DNA from: Lactovum miscens
GTDB lineage: Bacteria; Bacillota; Bacilli; Lactobacillales; Streptococcaceae
NCBI RefSeq assembly: GCF_014202895.1
Contig: NZ_JACHHV010000017.1
Location: 1 to 37,385 of the forward strand
Direction: 5' to 3'
Length of the DNA stretch: 37,385 bases
The notes under the pieces were generated by a model. The model searched no databases. It saw nothing but the letters and a program-made list of their open reading frames with translations, and had not been told where the DNA came from. The position numbers and the translations under genes were made by a program. Of the stretch, positions 18,476 to 26,536 are shown one piece after another. The stretch's first letter is position 1, and every line of letters begins with the position of its first letter.

Positions 18476-20695
18476 TTATAAATATTTTGCAGTGGTTGAA
18501 AATTTACAATTTTTCAAATCTCCAACAGTTCCTTCAAAAACAATTCTTCCACCTGCATCACCACCATCTGGTCCTACATCTATAATCCAATCCCCTTGCT
18601 TAATGATATCCGACTGATGTTCGATGACAATGACAGTATTACCGTTATCCACAAAATGATTTATGATTTTAATTAGACGTTCAATATCAGACAAATGAAG
18701 CCCCGTCGAAGGCTCGTCCAAAATATAAATTGATCCTTTTTGATAAAACTCAGTCGCTAGTTTTAGTCTTTGCTTTTCCCCTCCCGACAGCGTTGATGTT
18801 GCTTGACCAAGGCTAATATAACCTAGCCCCAATTCATTCAAGGCTTTTATCGCTTTTCGAATCATTGGGACTTCATAAAAAAATTCAGTTGCCTCTTCAA
18901 TAGTTAAATCTAAAACATCAACAATATTACGGCCTTTGTAGCGGTAATCCAGTACTTCTAGTTTATAACGTTTCCCTCCGCAAACCTCACAAGTCTCATG
19001 CACTGTTTCCATGAAGGCTAAGCTACTTTCAGTGTAACCTTTACCTCCACAAAATTCACAAGCACCTGCTGAATTATAGCTAAATAAATTAACTTTTTGA
19101 CCTGTTTCTTTCGAAAATAGTTTTCGGATTGGTTCCATAATCCCAATAAAAGTGGCCGAGTTACTTCGTGAATTTCCATTCACACCTGATTGATCTACAA
19201 AAACAGCATTAGGATATTTTACGCGGAAGCTTGAATCAATCAAAGTTGATTTACCTGACCCTGAAACGCCCGTTAGCACCGTCAGCGTATTTTCTGGAAT
19301 TCTCAATTTTTGATTCTTTAGATTATGATCAGAACTTTCAACTCCTTCTAAAAAATTGTTAACAGGTCGAGGATTATCATTAAGTTTAGTCTTCTTTGAC
19401 AAATATTTCCCTGTTAATGTGTCCGAGAGGAACAAGTCCTCATAAGTCCCCATAAACATAATTTCTCCACCATGTATACCTGCTTTGGGACCGAGTTCAA
19501 TAACCCAATCTGCAATCTTAATCACATCTGGATCATGCTCAATAATCAATACTGTATTTCCTTTATCCCGCAGCTTAATGAAAATATTATTCAAAGAAGC
19601 CACATCTCGAGGATGAAGACCAATTGATGGCTCATCAAAGATATAAAGCATGTCTGTCAGAGAATTATTTAGGTGCTTTCCTATTTTTACACGCTGAGAT
19701 TCACCACCCGACAATGTTGAAGTCTCACGATTCAAAGTGAGATAACCCAATCCCAACTCCACTAAATGATTAATCTGCTCTACCAAGATGCTGATTGAGT
19801 TCGTATCATCAAGTGGCAAATCAAGCAAAACCTCTGGAAGTTCATTCAACTGCATTTCCATTAAATCAAAAATATTAAAATCTCCAATTTTTACTGAAAG
19901 AGCCTCCTCTGATAAACGTTTCCCCTGACAGGTTGGACAAAGTGCGTTTATGGTCATTTCGTCAATTGTTTTCTGCTTTTTCTCGGTCATTTCATAGGGA
20001 TTCTCTAAGAAACCGCGATTGAAACGGTCAATCAATCCTGCATAAGTGATCTTGAAATTACCATTTGGAACTTTTCCCACATCACGACCGTAGTAAAGGC
20101 GCTCAAGCTCATCCTCACTATAATCTTTGATTTTTTTATCTCCGTCAAGCACACCTGCACCTACGTAAACTTCTTCCAATTTCTGGTAAGGTTTGAAAAG
20201 AACCGCACCGTCATTGAGAGAAAGATTTGGATCAATCATTTTTTCCAGTCGTAAAGTCAACTTTCTGCCAATTCCTTGACATTCTCGACACATGCCTGCT
20301 GGCATATTGAATGAAAAATGATCTACTGCTCCAATATGAGGTTTCCCAGCTCTCGCAAAAAGTGCCCGCATAATTGGTGCAATATCCGTGATTGTCGCCA
20401 AAGTACTTCGTGCATTTCCTCCCAATTGTTTCTGATCAATCACAATTGACGCGGGAAGGTTTTCAATTGCCTCAACCTTTGGGCGCTCATATTTAGGCAT
20501 AAATTGTCTCACGAAACTTGGATAAGTCTCATTCAAAAGTCGTTGTGACTCGTTCGCTAATGTATCAAAGATCAAAGATGACTTTCCAGAGCCAGAAACA
20601 CCTGTAAAAATTGTGATTTTATGTTTGGGAATATCAACCGTGACATCTTTCAGATTATTTTCATTATCACCTACGACTCGAATAAAATTCGTCAT
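18476..20695 (-). CDS. UvrA-like ABC ATPase (UvrA2 / drug-resistance type)
   Basis: A soluble tandem ABC protein of 739 residues, shorter than the ~940-residue UvrA of nucleotide excision repair; the UvrB-binding insertion appears to be missing. Two P-loops (GVSGSGKSSL near residue 32 and GVSGSGKSTL near 470), two signatures (LSGGESQRVKIG, LSGGEKQRLKLA) and zinc-binding CxxC pairs (CRECQG, CPTCQG, CEFCGG, CEVCGG) are visible. Members bind DNA and are linked to resistance to DNA-intercalating drugs. The start is ATG 20693-20695, because GGAGG lies 7 bases upstream; a TTG two codons earlier would sit on the ribosome site. Confidence 0.9.
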   Translation of the reverse strand: MTNFIRVVGDNENNLKDVTVDIPKHKITIFTGVSGSGKSSLIFDTLANESQRLLNETYPSFVRQFMPKYERPKVEAIENLPASIVIDQKQLGGNARSTLATITDIAPIMRALFARAGKPHIGAVDHFSFNMPAGMCRECQGIGRKLTLRLEKMIDPNLSLNDGAVLFKPYQKLEEVYVGAGVLDGDKKIKDYSEDELERLYYGRDVGKVPNGNFKITYAGLIDRFNRGFLENPYEMTEKKQKTIDEMTINALCPTCQGKRLSEEALSVKIGDFNIFDLMEMQLNELPEVLLDLPLDDTNSISILVEQINHLVELGLGYLTLNRETSTLSGGESQRVKIGKHLNNSLTDMLYIFDEPSIGLHPRDVASLNNIFIKLRDKGNTVLIIEHDPDVIKIADWVIELGPKAGIHGGEIMFMGTYEDLFLSDTLTGKYLSKKTKLNDNPRPVNNFLEGVESSDHNLKNQKLRIPENTLTVLTGVSGSGKSTLIDSSFRVKYPNAVFVDQSGVNGNSRSNSATFIGIMEPIRKLFSKETGQKVNLFSYNSAGACEFCGGKGYTESSLAFMETVHETCEVCGGKRYKLEVLDYRYKGRNIVDVLDLTIEEATEFFYEVPMIRKAIKALNELGLGYISLGQATSTLSGGEKQRLKLATEFYQKGSIYILDEPSTGLHLSDIERLIKIINHFVDNGNTVIVIEHQSDIIKQGDWIIDVGPDGGDAGGRIVFEGTVGDLKNCKFSTTAKYL

Positions 20696-20824
20696 GGACA
20701 ACCTCCAGATTTTCCCTAATTATATCAAAAGAAAATCAAAAAATTTTCAAAGCATTCAGCTATCATCTTCTATTCGTTTTATTGAGGTTATATCTTCTTT
20801 CCAATTAATTCACAAGCGGAAAAT

Positions 20825-20853
20825 TTGAGAATAAAGGCATAAAGCTCTATACT
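20825..20853 (+). promoter_or_regulatory. Promoter of the OsmC-family gene
   Basis: TTGAGA (20825-20830), 17-base spacer, TATACT (20848-20853), 44 bases before the ATG. Good match and spacing. Confidence 0.75.
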
Positions 20854-20897
20854 GAAATTGTAGAAAAACACTTACAAATTGAAAGGAAATTACGGAT

Positions 20898-21335
20898 ATG
20901 TCAAATATTTCAAAAGCTTCTGCACATTGGGAAGATAGTATCGAAAATGGTTTTGGTACAATCAGCGCTGAATCTTCACAACTTTTCACTGAAGCGCCTT
21001 ATAACTTCAAAGCTCGTTTAGACAGTCAAGCTCATATTACAACTCCCGAAGAATTAATTGGTGCAGCTCATGCAGCCTGCTTCTCGATGGCTTTTAGTTC
21101 TGTTCTTGATGCAAAAAAACTAGTTGCTAAATCAATTGACACTGAAGCGGCAGTCACTTTCGAAATAACAGCCGAAGGCCCTGCAATCACTTCTATTCAT
21201 CTCATTAATCATAGTGAAATCGAAGGTTTAACAGATGATGTATTCCAAGAAATCGCCCAGGAAGTTAAAGCAACTTGTCCAGTTTCTAGAGCTTTGGCCG
21301 GTGTTAACATAACGCTTGATGCGAGTCTGAACTAA
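20898..21335 (+). CDS. OsmC-family peroxiredoxin (organic hydroperoxide reductase)
   Basis: Reduces organic and lipid hydroperoxides in the cytosol using a redox pair of cysteines. 145 residues with the peroxidatic Cys C61 in GAAHAACFSMAF, the resolving Cys C127 in ATCPVSRAL, and the catalytic Glu in PEELIGAAHAA (E51/E52). This order matches OsmC rather than the unrelated 2-Cys peroxiredoxins. GAAAGGA precedes the ATG. It has its own promoter and terminator and is divergent from the UvrA-like gene. Confidence 0.92.
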   Translation: MSNISKASAHWEDSIENGFGTISAESSQLFTEAPYNFKARLDSQAHITTPEELIGAAHAACFSMAFSSVLDAKKLVAKSIDTEAAVTFEITAEGPAITSIHLINHSEIEGLTDDVFQEIAQEVKATCPVSRALAGVNITLDASLN

Positions 21336-21355
21336 ATTCAACTAAAATATTATAA

Positions 21356-21380
21356 AAAAATCAGCTCTAGGCTGATTTTT
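21356..21380. terminator. Bidirectional terminator after the OsmC gene
   Basis: AAAAATCAGC, loop TCTAG, GCTGATTTTT: a 10-bp perfect stem between converging genes. Confidence 0.93.
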
Positions 21381-21472
21381 CTTTTTCTTGCCTAAAAACT
21401 TATTCTAAAGCACTTATCCCTCAACGTATGAGGTATATCTTACATAACTTAGATTAAATTTTACTGTAAACA

Positions 21473-22048
21473 TCATTGAATAGTGTGAATTTGTTCAATA
21501 AACGTAAAACTTTTATCTTCTGAATCGTAGGAAAACATTAAAATATCTAGATTATGAATATCCTGAAAGCTATCAAACTTTCCTTGTTTTGCAATATCGT
21601 TTGTGAAATAAAGTGAAGCAGCACCATGTGTTGCACACAAAACTTCATAATGATCTTCTCTTTCCATTAATTCAATCAAAGTTTTAGAAATACGTGTGGC
21701 GACTTTTTCTCGCAAAGGATCCTTCAATTTTGAAATCCATTCAGACCGTTTCTCTGGGTCAAGTCCATCAGACTGACCGTCGAGCAGGCCAAAGTTACCT
21801 TCTTTTAGGCCATCTAATTTGATATAATCTTCTCCAGGGAACACTAGCTCAAGCGTATCTGAAGCTCGCGACAAAGGAGAAGAGTAAAAATGATCAAACT
21901 TCAAGGGATAAGTCAACATAAACTCGCCAGCTTCACGTGCTTGGTAACGACCTAGACCAGTTAAAGGCGAGTCCGTCCAGCCTTGAATTCGATGTTGAAG
22001 ATTAAAAACGGTCTGACCATGACGCATTAGATAGATATGCTTTTTCAT
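21473..22048 (-). CDS. Histidine phosphatase family protein (phosphoglycerate-mutase-like)
   Basis: 191 residues beginning with LMRHGQTVFN, the catalytic RHG motif with phospho-accepting H10. A second catalytic His lies in ATHGAAS (about 140), with Glu in EGNFGLLDG near 83 and the FDHFYSSPLSRASDT phosphate-pocket segment. This is the broad-specificity phosphatase branch (PhoE/GpmB-like) rather than the glycolytic mutase, judging by its length. Monocistronic, minus strand. Specific substrate unknown. Confidence 0.9.
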   Translation of the reverse strand: MKKHIYLMRHGQTVFNLQHRIQGWTDSPLTGLGRYQAREAGEFMLTYPLKFDHFYSSPLSRASDTLELVFPGEDYIKLDGLKEGNFGLLDGQSDGLDPEKRSEWISKLKDPLREKVATRISKTLIELMEREDHYEVLCATHGAASLYFTNDIAKQGKFDSFQDIHNLDILMFSYDSEDKSFTFIEQIHTIQ

Positions 22049-22127
22049 GGTTTTATTATAGCACTCAGTATTTCCGCAGAATTTTTAATACATTCCAATT
22101 TTTAGTTTCATCCTTTGGAATTCAATA

Positions 22128-22156
22128 TAAAAAAACTCAGATTATTAAACCAGAGT
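22128..22156 (-). terminator. Weak terminator after add
   Basis: On the minus strand an ACTC/GAGT stem with one extra G-C pair across a mismatch is followed by seven T. A second inverted pair, ATTCCAA/TTGGAAT, lies just beyond (22092-22121). Confidence 0.5.
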
Positions 22157-22164
22157 CAACTTTA

Positions 22165-23142
22165 TTATTTAATGAAGGTCGCTGCATGAGAGCGAGCGTT
22201 GGCAGCTTTTAATTCTTCCAAAGTCAAAATTTCATTATCAAGCAACAATTGGTACTCTTTTGGCAGAGTCGTATTTTGCAAGATTGGACCATCTGTATTA
22301 ATTGTAAAAGGTACGCCATGCTCTACCAAAGTCCGATAGTTGAACTTCATCTCTTCAAGATCTTTTACAGCCAATGTCTGCAAGTTTGAAGATGGGCAGG
22401 TTTCTAGAATAATGTTGTGATCAACCAAGAACTTCATGAGGTCTTCGTCATGTACCGCTGCCACACCATGTCCAATACGATCAGGACGAAGTTTTTGAAC
22501 AACTTCCCACATTTCGTCAGCCTTAGTCGCTTCACCCGTATGTATAGTTAAGCCAAGCCCTTCAGCATGAATACGATTTGCTAAACCAGTTATGTCATCA
22601 ATTGAGAAGTTTGGGTCTATTGGTCCAGCTAAATCAATCCCAACAACGCCACGATCTTTATATTTAATGGCTTTTTTTACTATGATTGTATTAATTTCCT
22701 TACTAAAGCGACGATCCATTGAGAGAATCAAGCCAGTCCGAAGCTTTGGAAACTTAAGGGAAGCGCGTTCCAACCCTTGCAAAGTGTAGACTATAATGTG
22801 ATCGAGGTCGATTTTCCCACCACGTGAACGAAGCATCGGATTCATACGAATTTCGACCAAATCAATTTGATCATGTTGGTAAAGGTGTGTCGGTACGGAC
22901 TCCGCTAAGTGAAACATTGACTCTGGTGTTGATTGGATTTCTTCAAGCATATCATACATCTTTAAATAGTCTTCATAACCCACTTGTCCATTAATCGTAA
23001 CTAGTTTCGAAAATTCAAAGTAATCACGGGCAGGTAACTTCATTCCTTGCTCATGTGCCAAGTCCCAAAGTATCTCCGGTGTAACTGATGATGAGATGTG
23101 CATGTGAAGCTCAGCAAGATCTGATATAGGGAATTTGTCCAA
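22165..23142 (-). CDS. add: Adenosine deaminase
   Basis: Hydrolyses adenosine (possibly adenine) to inosine (hypoxanthine), feeding IMP via salvage. 325 residues of the metal-dependent amidohydrolase type. Zinc ligands H13 and H15 in LAELHMH, H201 in HTGEA with catalytic E204, GHGVA (H225), and D284 in NTDGP; ETCPSSN is also diagnostic. The start is TTG (23140-23142), because AGAGGT stands 5-6 bases upstream and no ATG precedes the first motif. It is controlled by a guanine-class riboswitch. Adenine deaminase of the same family is the main alternative. Confidence 0.9.
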   Translation of the reverse strand: MDKFPISDLAELHMHISSSVTPEILWDLAHEQGMKLPARDYFEFSKLVTINGQVGYEDYLKMYDMLEEIQSTPESMFHLAESVPTHLYQHDQIDLVEIRMNPMLRSRGGKIDLDHIIVYTLQGLERASLKFPKLRTGLILSMDRRFSKEINTIIVKKAIKYKDRGVVGIDLAGPIDPNFSIDDITGLANRIHAEGLGLTIHTGEATKADEMWEVVQKLRPDRIGHGVAAVHDEDLMKFLVDHNIILETCPSSNLQTLAVKDLEEMKFNYRTLVEHGVPFTINTDGPILQNTTLPKEYQLLLDNEILTLEELKAANARSHAATFIK

Positions 23143-23172
23143 AATTTACCTCTTTCTTCTATTTCATTGTAT

Positions 23173-23298
23173 AAAAAATCCCGTCAAATTTAGCAGGCGT
23201 TGCTTACAAAATAAAAGGTCAGTAAAAAGCACCTTTATTGTCCCACATTACTTTGGTGTGAGGTAGAAACGCCCTGCCATATCCAGGGTATAAATAAA
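23173..23298 (-). promoter_or_regulatory. Guanine-class purine riboswitch controlling add (aptamer 23298-23234, terminator 23201-23173)
   Basis: Read on the minus strand: P1 TTTATT/AATAAA, P2 CCCTG/CAGGG with the consensus-like loop GATATGG, J2/3 GTTTCTACC, P3 CTCACA/TGTGGG, then GAC with C at the position of C74, so guanine rather than adenine class. The P1 pair next to the pocket is U21-A75, as at xpt. Downstream, AACGCCTG can pair with CGGG before six T (weak terminator). GGGCGTT of J2/3 (23274-23268) can pair with AACGCCT (23201-23195) as antiterminator. P1's 3' strand can also form AATAAAGGT/ACCTTTTATT further down. Confidence 0.92.
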
Positions 23299-23306
23299 TT
23301 GGACTC

Positions 23307-23335
23307 ATCTTAACATGTTTTTGTGAGCGGGTCAA
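23307..23335 (-). promoter_or_regulatory. Promoter of the add riboswitch transcript
   Basis: On the minus strand TTGACC, a 17-base spacer ending TGT, then TAAGAT (also an extended -10). Transcription would start at the base of the aptamer's P1. Confidence 0.82.
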
Positions 23336-23357
23336 GGAGATAGACCAAGCTTTTATT

Positions 23358-24737
23358 TTACGACACAGTCTTAAGCTTTGTTTTTACCCATTCTCTCTGA
23401 TTATTTCTAATCTTTTTTCTAGCATAGAAAAAGATCATTAACTGAAAAATTCCTGCTAAGCCCCATGTAATCGGATAACAAATGAACAAAATAAGTTCAG
23501 TGTGCACTGTGGTAAAAATTGTAAGGAGCCAGACAATTCTAAAAAGACAAGCGCCAATAAGCGTTGCAAGCATTGGTGAAACTGAATAGCCCATCGCTCG
23601 AGTTAAGCCTGGGAAGACATTCATGACACCATTTGTGAAATACGCAATTATAATTACTGTTAAGCGTAGCACACCCAACTTAATGACTGCATTGTCTGTT
23701 GAAAAAATCCCAATAATTTGCTTATCAAATAAGAGAGTAAAACCACCCAGTAATATCCAAGTAGCAAAAATAAAAAGAAGGCAAATCTTGGCAATTCTAT
23801 CAATTCTGTCAAACTTTTTAGCTCCAAAATTTTGCCCAGTAAATGCAATTGCTGTATTGTAGTAAGCAGTCATTGGTGTCCCAATATAATTTTCAACATT
23901 ACTCGAAGCGGCACTAGCAGCCATCATTGTTGCTCCAAAAGAATTCACTGCCGATTGAATAAGGACATTTGAAAATGAAAAGAGGAAACTCTGCATACCA
24001 GCAGGTAACCCAATTTTTATTATTTCCATCATTTTATCCTTGTGAATTCTTAATTTTTTTAAATGAAGCCGGATCATATCATGAGCTACCAAAAGTTTAT
24101 GAATAAATAGATAAGCTGCAATATATTCTGAAATAACTGTTGCAATCGCAACACCAGCCACACTCATATGAAAGCCAATCACAAAAATAAAATTGAAAAT
24201 AAGATGAATCACACCAGCAATCAATAGAAAATACATGGCTGTCGAACTATCTCCAATTGCCCGCAAAATACCTGCAATAAAATTGTAAATCATAGTTGCA
24301 GGCATAGCAATAAAATAAATTGTCATATAAGTCTCTGACAAACCTATTACATTTTGTGGTGTCCCCATTGCAACAAGAATAGGACGACAAATAGCTATTC
24401 CCATTATCATGACAGCAATCCCTGCAAGAGCACCAATTACCATTGAAGTGTGAACTGTCTCACTTACATCTTTATACTTGCGAGCTCCCATGTCCTGAGC
24501 AACAGTTACAGTAATACCGACCGATAAGCCCATAAAAAGACCAATAATTAAATTGATGAGTGAACCTGTTGCTCCAACAGCAGCTAATGCATTACTACCA
24601 GAAAACCTACCGACCATCACCATATCAGTTGTATTAAAGAGGAGTTGCAAGATGTACATTCCCATTATTGGTAAAGAAAATACTAACATTCGTTTGAAAA
24701 GCGGACCTTCTAGCATGTTTGTATTGGGCGTAGCCAT
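23358..24737 (-). CDS. MATE-family multidrug/sodium antiporter
   Basis: Exports drugs or metabolites in exchange for Na+ or H+. 459 residues, ~12 membrane segments in two homologous halves, beginning TPNTNMLEGPLFKRML with the family's early LPIMGMYILQLLFNTTDMVMVG. The start is ATG 24735-24737, because GGAGAGG lies 7 bases before it; an ATG eight codons upstream would place that ribosome site inside the gene. Its own promoter region carries a 20-bp palindrome. No terminator is seen before the add promoter, so some readthrough into the riboswitch is possible. Confidence 0.9.
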   Translation of the reverse strand: MATPNTNMLEGPLFKRMLVFSLPIMGMYILQLLFNTTDMVMVGRFSGSNALAAVGATGSLINLIIGLFMGLSVGITVTVAQDMGARKYKDVSETVHTSMVIGALAGIAVMIMGIAICRPILVAMGTPQNVIGLSETYMTIYFIAMPATMIYNFIAGILRAIGDSSTAMYFLLIAGVIHLIFNFIFVIGFHMSVAGVAIATVISEYIAAYLFIHKLLVAHDMIRLHLKKLRIHKDKMMEIIKIGLPAGMQSFLFSFSNVLIQSAVNSFGATMMAASAASSNVENYIGTPMTAYYNTAIAFTGQNFGAKKFDRIDRIAKICLLFIFATWILLGGFTLLFDKQIIGIFSTDNAVIKLGVLRLTVIIIAYFTNGVMNVFPGLTRAMGYSVSPMLATLIGACLFRIVWLLTIFTTVHTELILFICYPITWGLAGIFQLMIFFYARKKIRNNQREWVKTKLKTVS

Positions 24738-24770
24738 TAAATAACCTCTCCTTTTTTTCATAGTAATAAT

Positions 24771-24790
24771 ATTTTATCAATTGGTAAAAT
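24771..24790. promoter_or_regulatory. Palindromic operator candidate at the MATE exporter promoter
   Basis: ATTTTATCAATTGGTAAAAT is a 20-bp palindrome with a single mismatched pair. On the minus strand it contains TGATAAAAT, an extended -10, so a bound dimeric repressor would block RNA polymerase. No TetR or MarR gene is adjacent. Confidence 0.5.
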
Positions 24791-24847
24791 GATTAATCTC
24801 AAAGCTTTGCATTAGGCCACAATAAATACTATTTGCAGTTCTAATTA

Positions 24848-24878
24848 AAAACTTCGACATTTCATCTGTCGAAGTTTT
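24848..24878 (-). terminator. Terminator of the DHFR-like/arsC/SDR operon
   Basis: AAAACTTCGAC, 9-base loop, GTCGAAGTTTT: an 11-bp perfect stem. On the minus strand it is followed by T5. Confidence 0.9.
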
Positions 24879-24970
24879 CATTTTTGTGGATTCGCAAAAA
24901 TTTAAAATCATTAACCCTGAAATAACCGATACTCATGACTCTATCACTTTTTGATCTATCGGTCAACTGA

Positions 24971-25729
24971 TTAGTTACGTTTGTAATCTCTGGCCGAAGC
25001 TTGTGCCTTCGGTAAAATCAGTAGATCAGCGATTTGAACATGATCTGGTTGGCTAATTGAATAGTAAATGCTATCAGCAATATCCTCTGCAACCAATGGC
25101 TCAAGTCCATCATAGGTCGCATTTGCCTTTTCTTCATTACCTTTGAAACGTACCAAAGAAAATTCAGTTTCAACTAAACCAGGTGCAATATTGGTAACTT
25201 TAACGCCTTCATTCAACAAATCAATACGCATGGCTTGAGAAATTGCATCTACTGCGAATTTTGATGCATTATAAATGTTTCCATTTGGGTATACTTGTTT
25301 ACCCGCAATTGAAGCAATGTTTACAATATGGGCTTGCTTGTTTTTCATCAAAAACGGTAAAACCGCCTTTGACACATAGAGAAGTCCTTTAACATTGATA
25401 TCTATCATAGCGTCAAAATCATCCAAATCCGCATCTTGGAAGCTCGCTAAACCATGTGCATTTCCTGCATTATTTACCAAGATATTGATGGCTGATTTCC
25501 AATCTTCTGACAAGCCGGTAATAGCTGCAAAAACAGCTGCACGATCACGTACATCAAAATTCAGAGTTTCCACCTTTACTTTAGTGGAAAGTTCTTCTTT
25601 CATTGCATTTAATCGTTCTTGTCTACGACCAGTAATAACAAGATCAATCCCGTGATCCGCAAAAAGTCGAGCAGTTGCTTGACCAATTCCGCTGGTTGCA
25701 CCTGTAATAAACGCTGTTTTCTTTGTCAT
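24971..25729 (-). CDS. Short-chain dehydrogenase, YdfG-like 3-hydroxy acid dehydrogenase
   Basis: 252 residues. NADP-binding TGATSGIG at 9-16, NNAG, and the catalytic Ser-Tyr-Lys set S140, Y153, K157. The C-terminal half (IAPGLVETEFSLVRFKG) is very like YdfG/L-allo-threonine dehydrogenase, which oxidises 3-hydroxy acids and reduces malonic semialdehyde. The start is ATG 25727-25729 with AGGAG 6 bases upstream. A longer reading from 25804 would overlap the preceding gene and has no ribosome site. Last gene of a four-gene minus-strand operon. Confidence 0.88.
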   Translation of the reverse strand: MTKKTAFITGATSGIGQATARLFADHGIDLVITGRRQERLNAMKEELSTKVKVETLNFDVRDRAAVFAAITGLSEDWKSAINILVNNAGNAHGLASFQDADLDDFDAMIDINVKGLLYVSKAVLPFLMKNKQAHIVNIASIAGKQVYPNGNIYNASKFAVDAISQAMRIDLLNEGVKVTNIAPGLVETEFSLVRFKGNEEKANATYDGLEPLVAEDIADSIYYSISQPDHVQIADLLILPKAQASARDYKRN

Positions 25730-25757
25730 TTTGTTCTCCTTATTTAATTGGCTTAAA

Positions 25758-26108
25758 TCACAAATCTTCATATTTTTCTTTGTTATACCCGATTTGCACA
25801 ACATGATCTTCTTTCAAGACCAATGGTCGCTTAACCAACATGCCATCCGAAGCTAACATTTTAGCCGCTTCTTTTATTGTAAAATTTGGAACCCTATCCT
25901 TCAAACCAAGCTCTCGATATTTAATTCCACTTGTATTGAAGAATTTCTTCATTTCAAAATCTCCCTGCTTCATCCATTTTTCGAATTGATCCGCTGAAGG
26001 AGTGTTTTGAATGAGATCACAGGTCTCATAACTAATATTCTTTAATTCCAATTGCTTTTTGGCTTTTTGACAGGTTGAGCACTTAGAATACCAGTAAAAT
26101 TGATACAT
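25758..26108 (-). CDS. ArsC/Spx/MgsR-family thioredoxin-fold protein
   Basis: 116 residues with the N-terminal CSTC motif (C10, C13) in YSKCSTCQKAKKQL and the RPLVL segment near residue 95 in a typical ArsC/Spx arrangement. Family members are either glutaredoxin-type arsenate reductases or Spx-like transcription regulators; a C-x-x-C with the conserved RP allows both. YffB/ArsC-related reductase is favoured by the arsC neighbour. It starts 4 bases after the arsC stop, with AGGAA very close to the ATG, so translation is probably coupled. Confidence 0.8.
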   Translation of the reverse strand: MYQFYWYSKCSTCQKAKKQLELKNISYETCDLIQNTPSADQFEKWMKQGDFEMKKFFNTSGIKYRELGLKDRVPNFTIKEAAKMLASDGMLVKRPLVLKEDHVVQIGYNKEKYEDL

Positions 26109-26112
26109 TTCC

Positions 26113-26526
26113 TTATACGCTTTCTATATCTTTCAGACGTTGTACACGTTGCTTTATGTCATCGCGTACCCGGCGAAATTCTTCCATAATTTCTTCTTTA
26201 GTCCCTATCGCCCTAGCTGGATCTGGTAAATCCCAATGTTGTTGAGCATGCCCTAATGGAATCATTGGGCATTTATCACGTGCATCTCCACATAAAGTTA
26301 CAATTAAATCTGCCGCGTTAAAATAGTCAAGATCAATTAGAGTTGATTTATATTTTGATATATCAAGCCCATCTTCAGCCATCACTTGTACTGCTTTAGA
26401 ATTCAATCCATGGGTTTCAACTCCAGCAGAACGAACCTCCCAGCCTTCCAAAAATTCATGACCATAGCCTTCAGCCATTTGGCTGCGGCATGAGTTCCCT
26501 GTACATAAAAAGTATATTTTTTTCAT
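26113..26526 (-). CDS. arsC: Thioredoxin-dependent arsenate reductase (LMW phosphatase type)
   Basis: Reduces arsenate to arsenite by a cysteine relay. 137 residues with the P-loop CTGNSCRS (C8, C13) and the redox cysteines C79 and C86 in TLCGDARDKCP, matching the C10/C15/C82/C89 set of the S. aureus pI258 enzyme. AGGAG lies 8 bases upstream. No arsR, arsB or acr3 gene is nearby, so arsenite export, if any, is encoded elsewhere. Confidence 0.92.
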   Translation of the reverse strand: MKKIYFLCTGNSCRSQMAEGYGHEFLEGWEVRSAGVETHGLNSKAVQVMAEDGLDISKYKSTLIDLDYFNAADLIVTLCGDARDKCPMIPLGHAQQHWDLPDPARAIGTKEEIMEEFRRVRDDIKQRVQRLKDIESV

Positions 26527-26536
26527 ATTAAATCTC

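Noticed and set aside
25730-25804. Longer SDR protein starting at 25804
   Set aside because: It would overlap the upstream ArsC/Spx-like gene by 47 bases and has no ribosome site; the ATG at 25729 has AGGAG.
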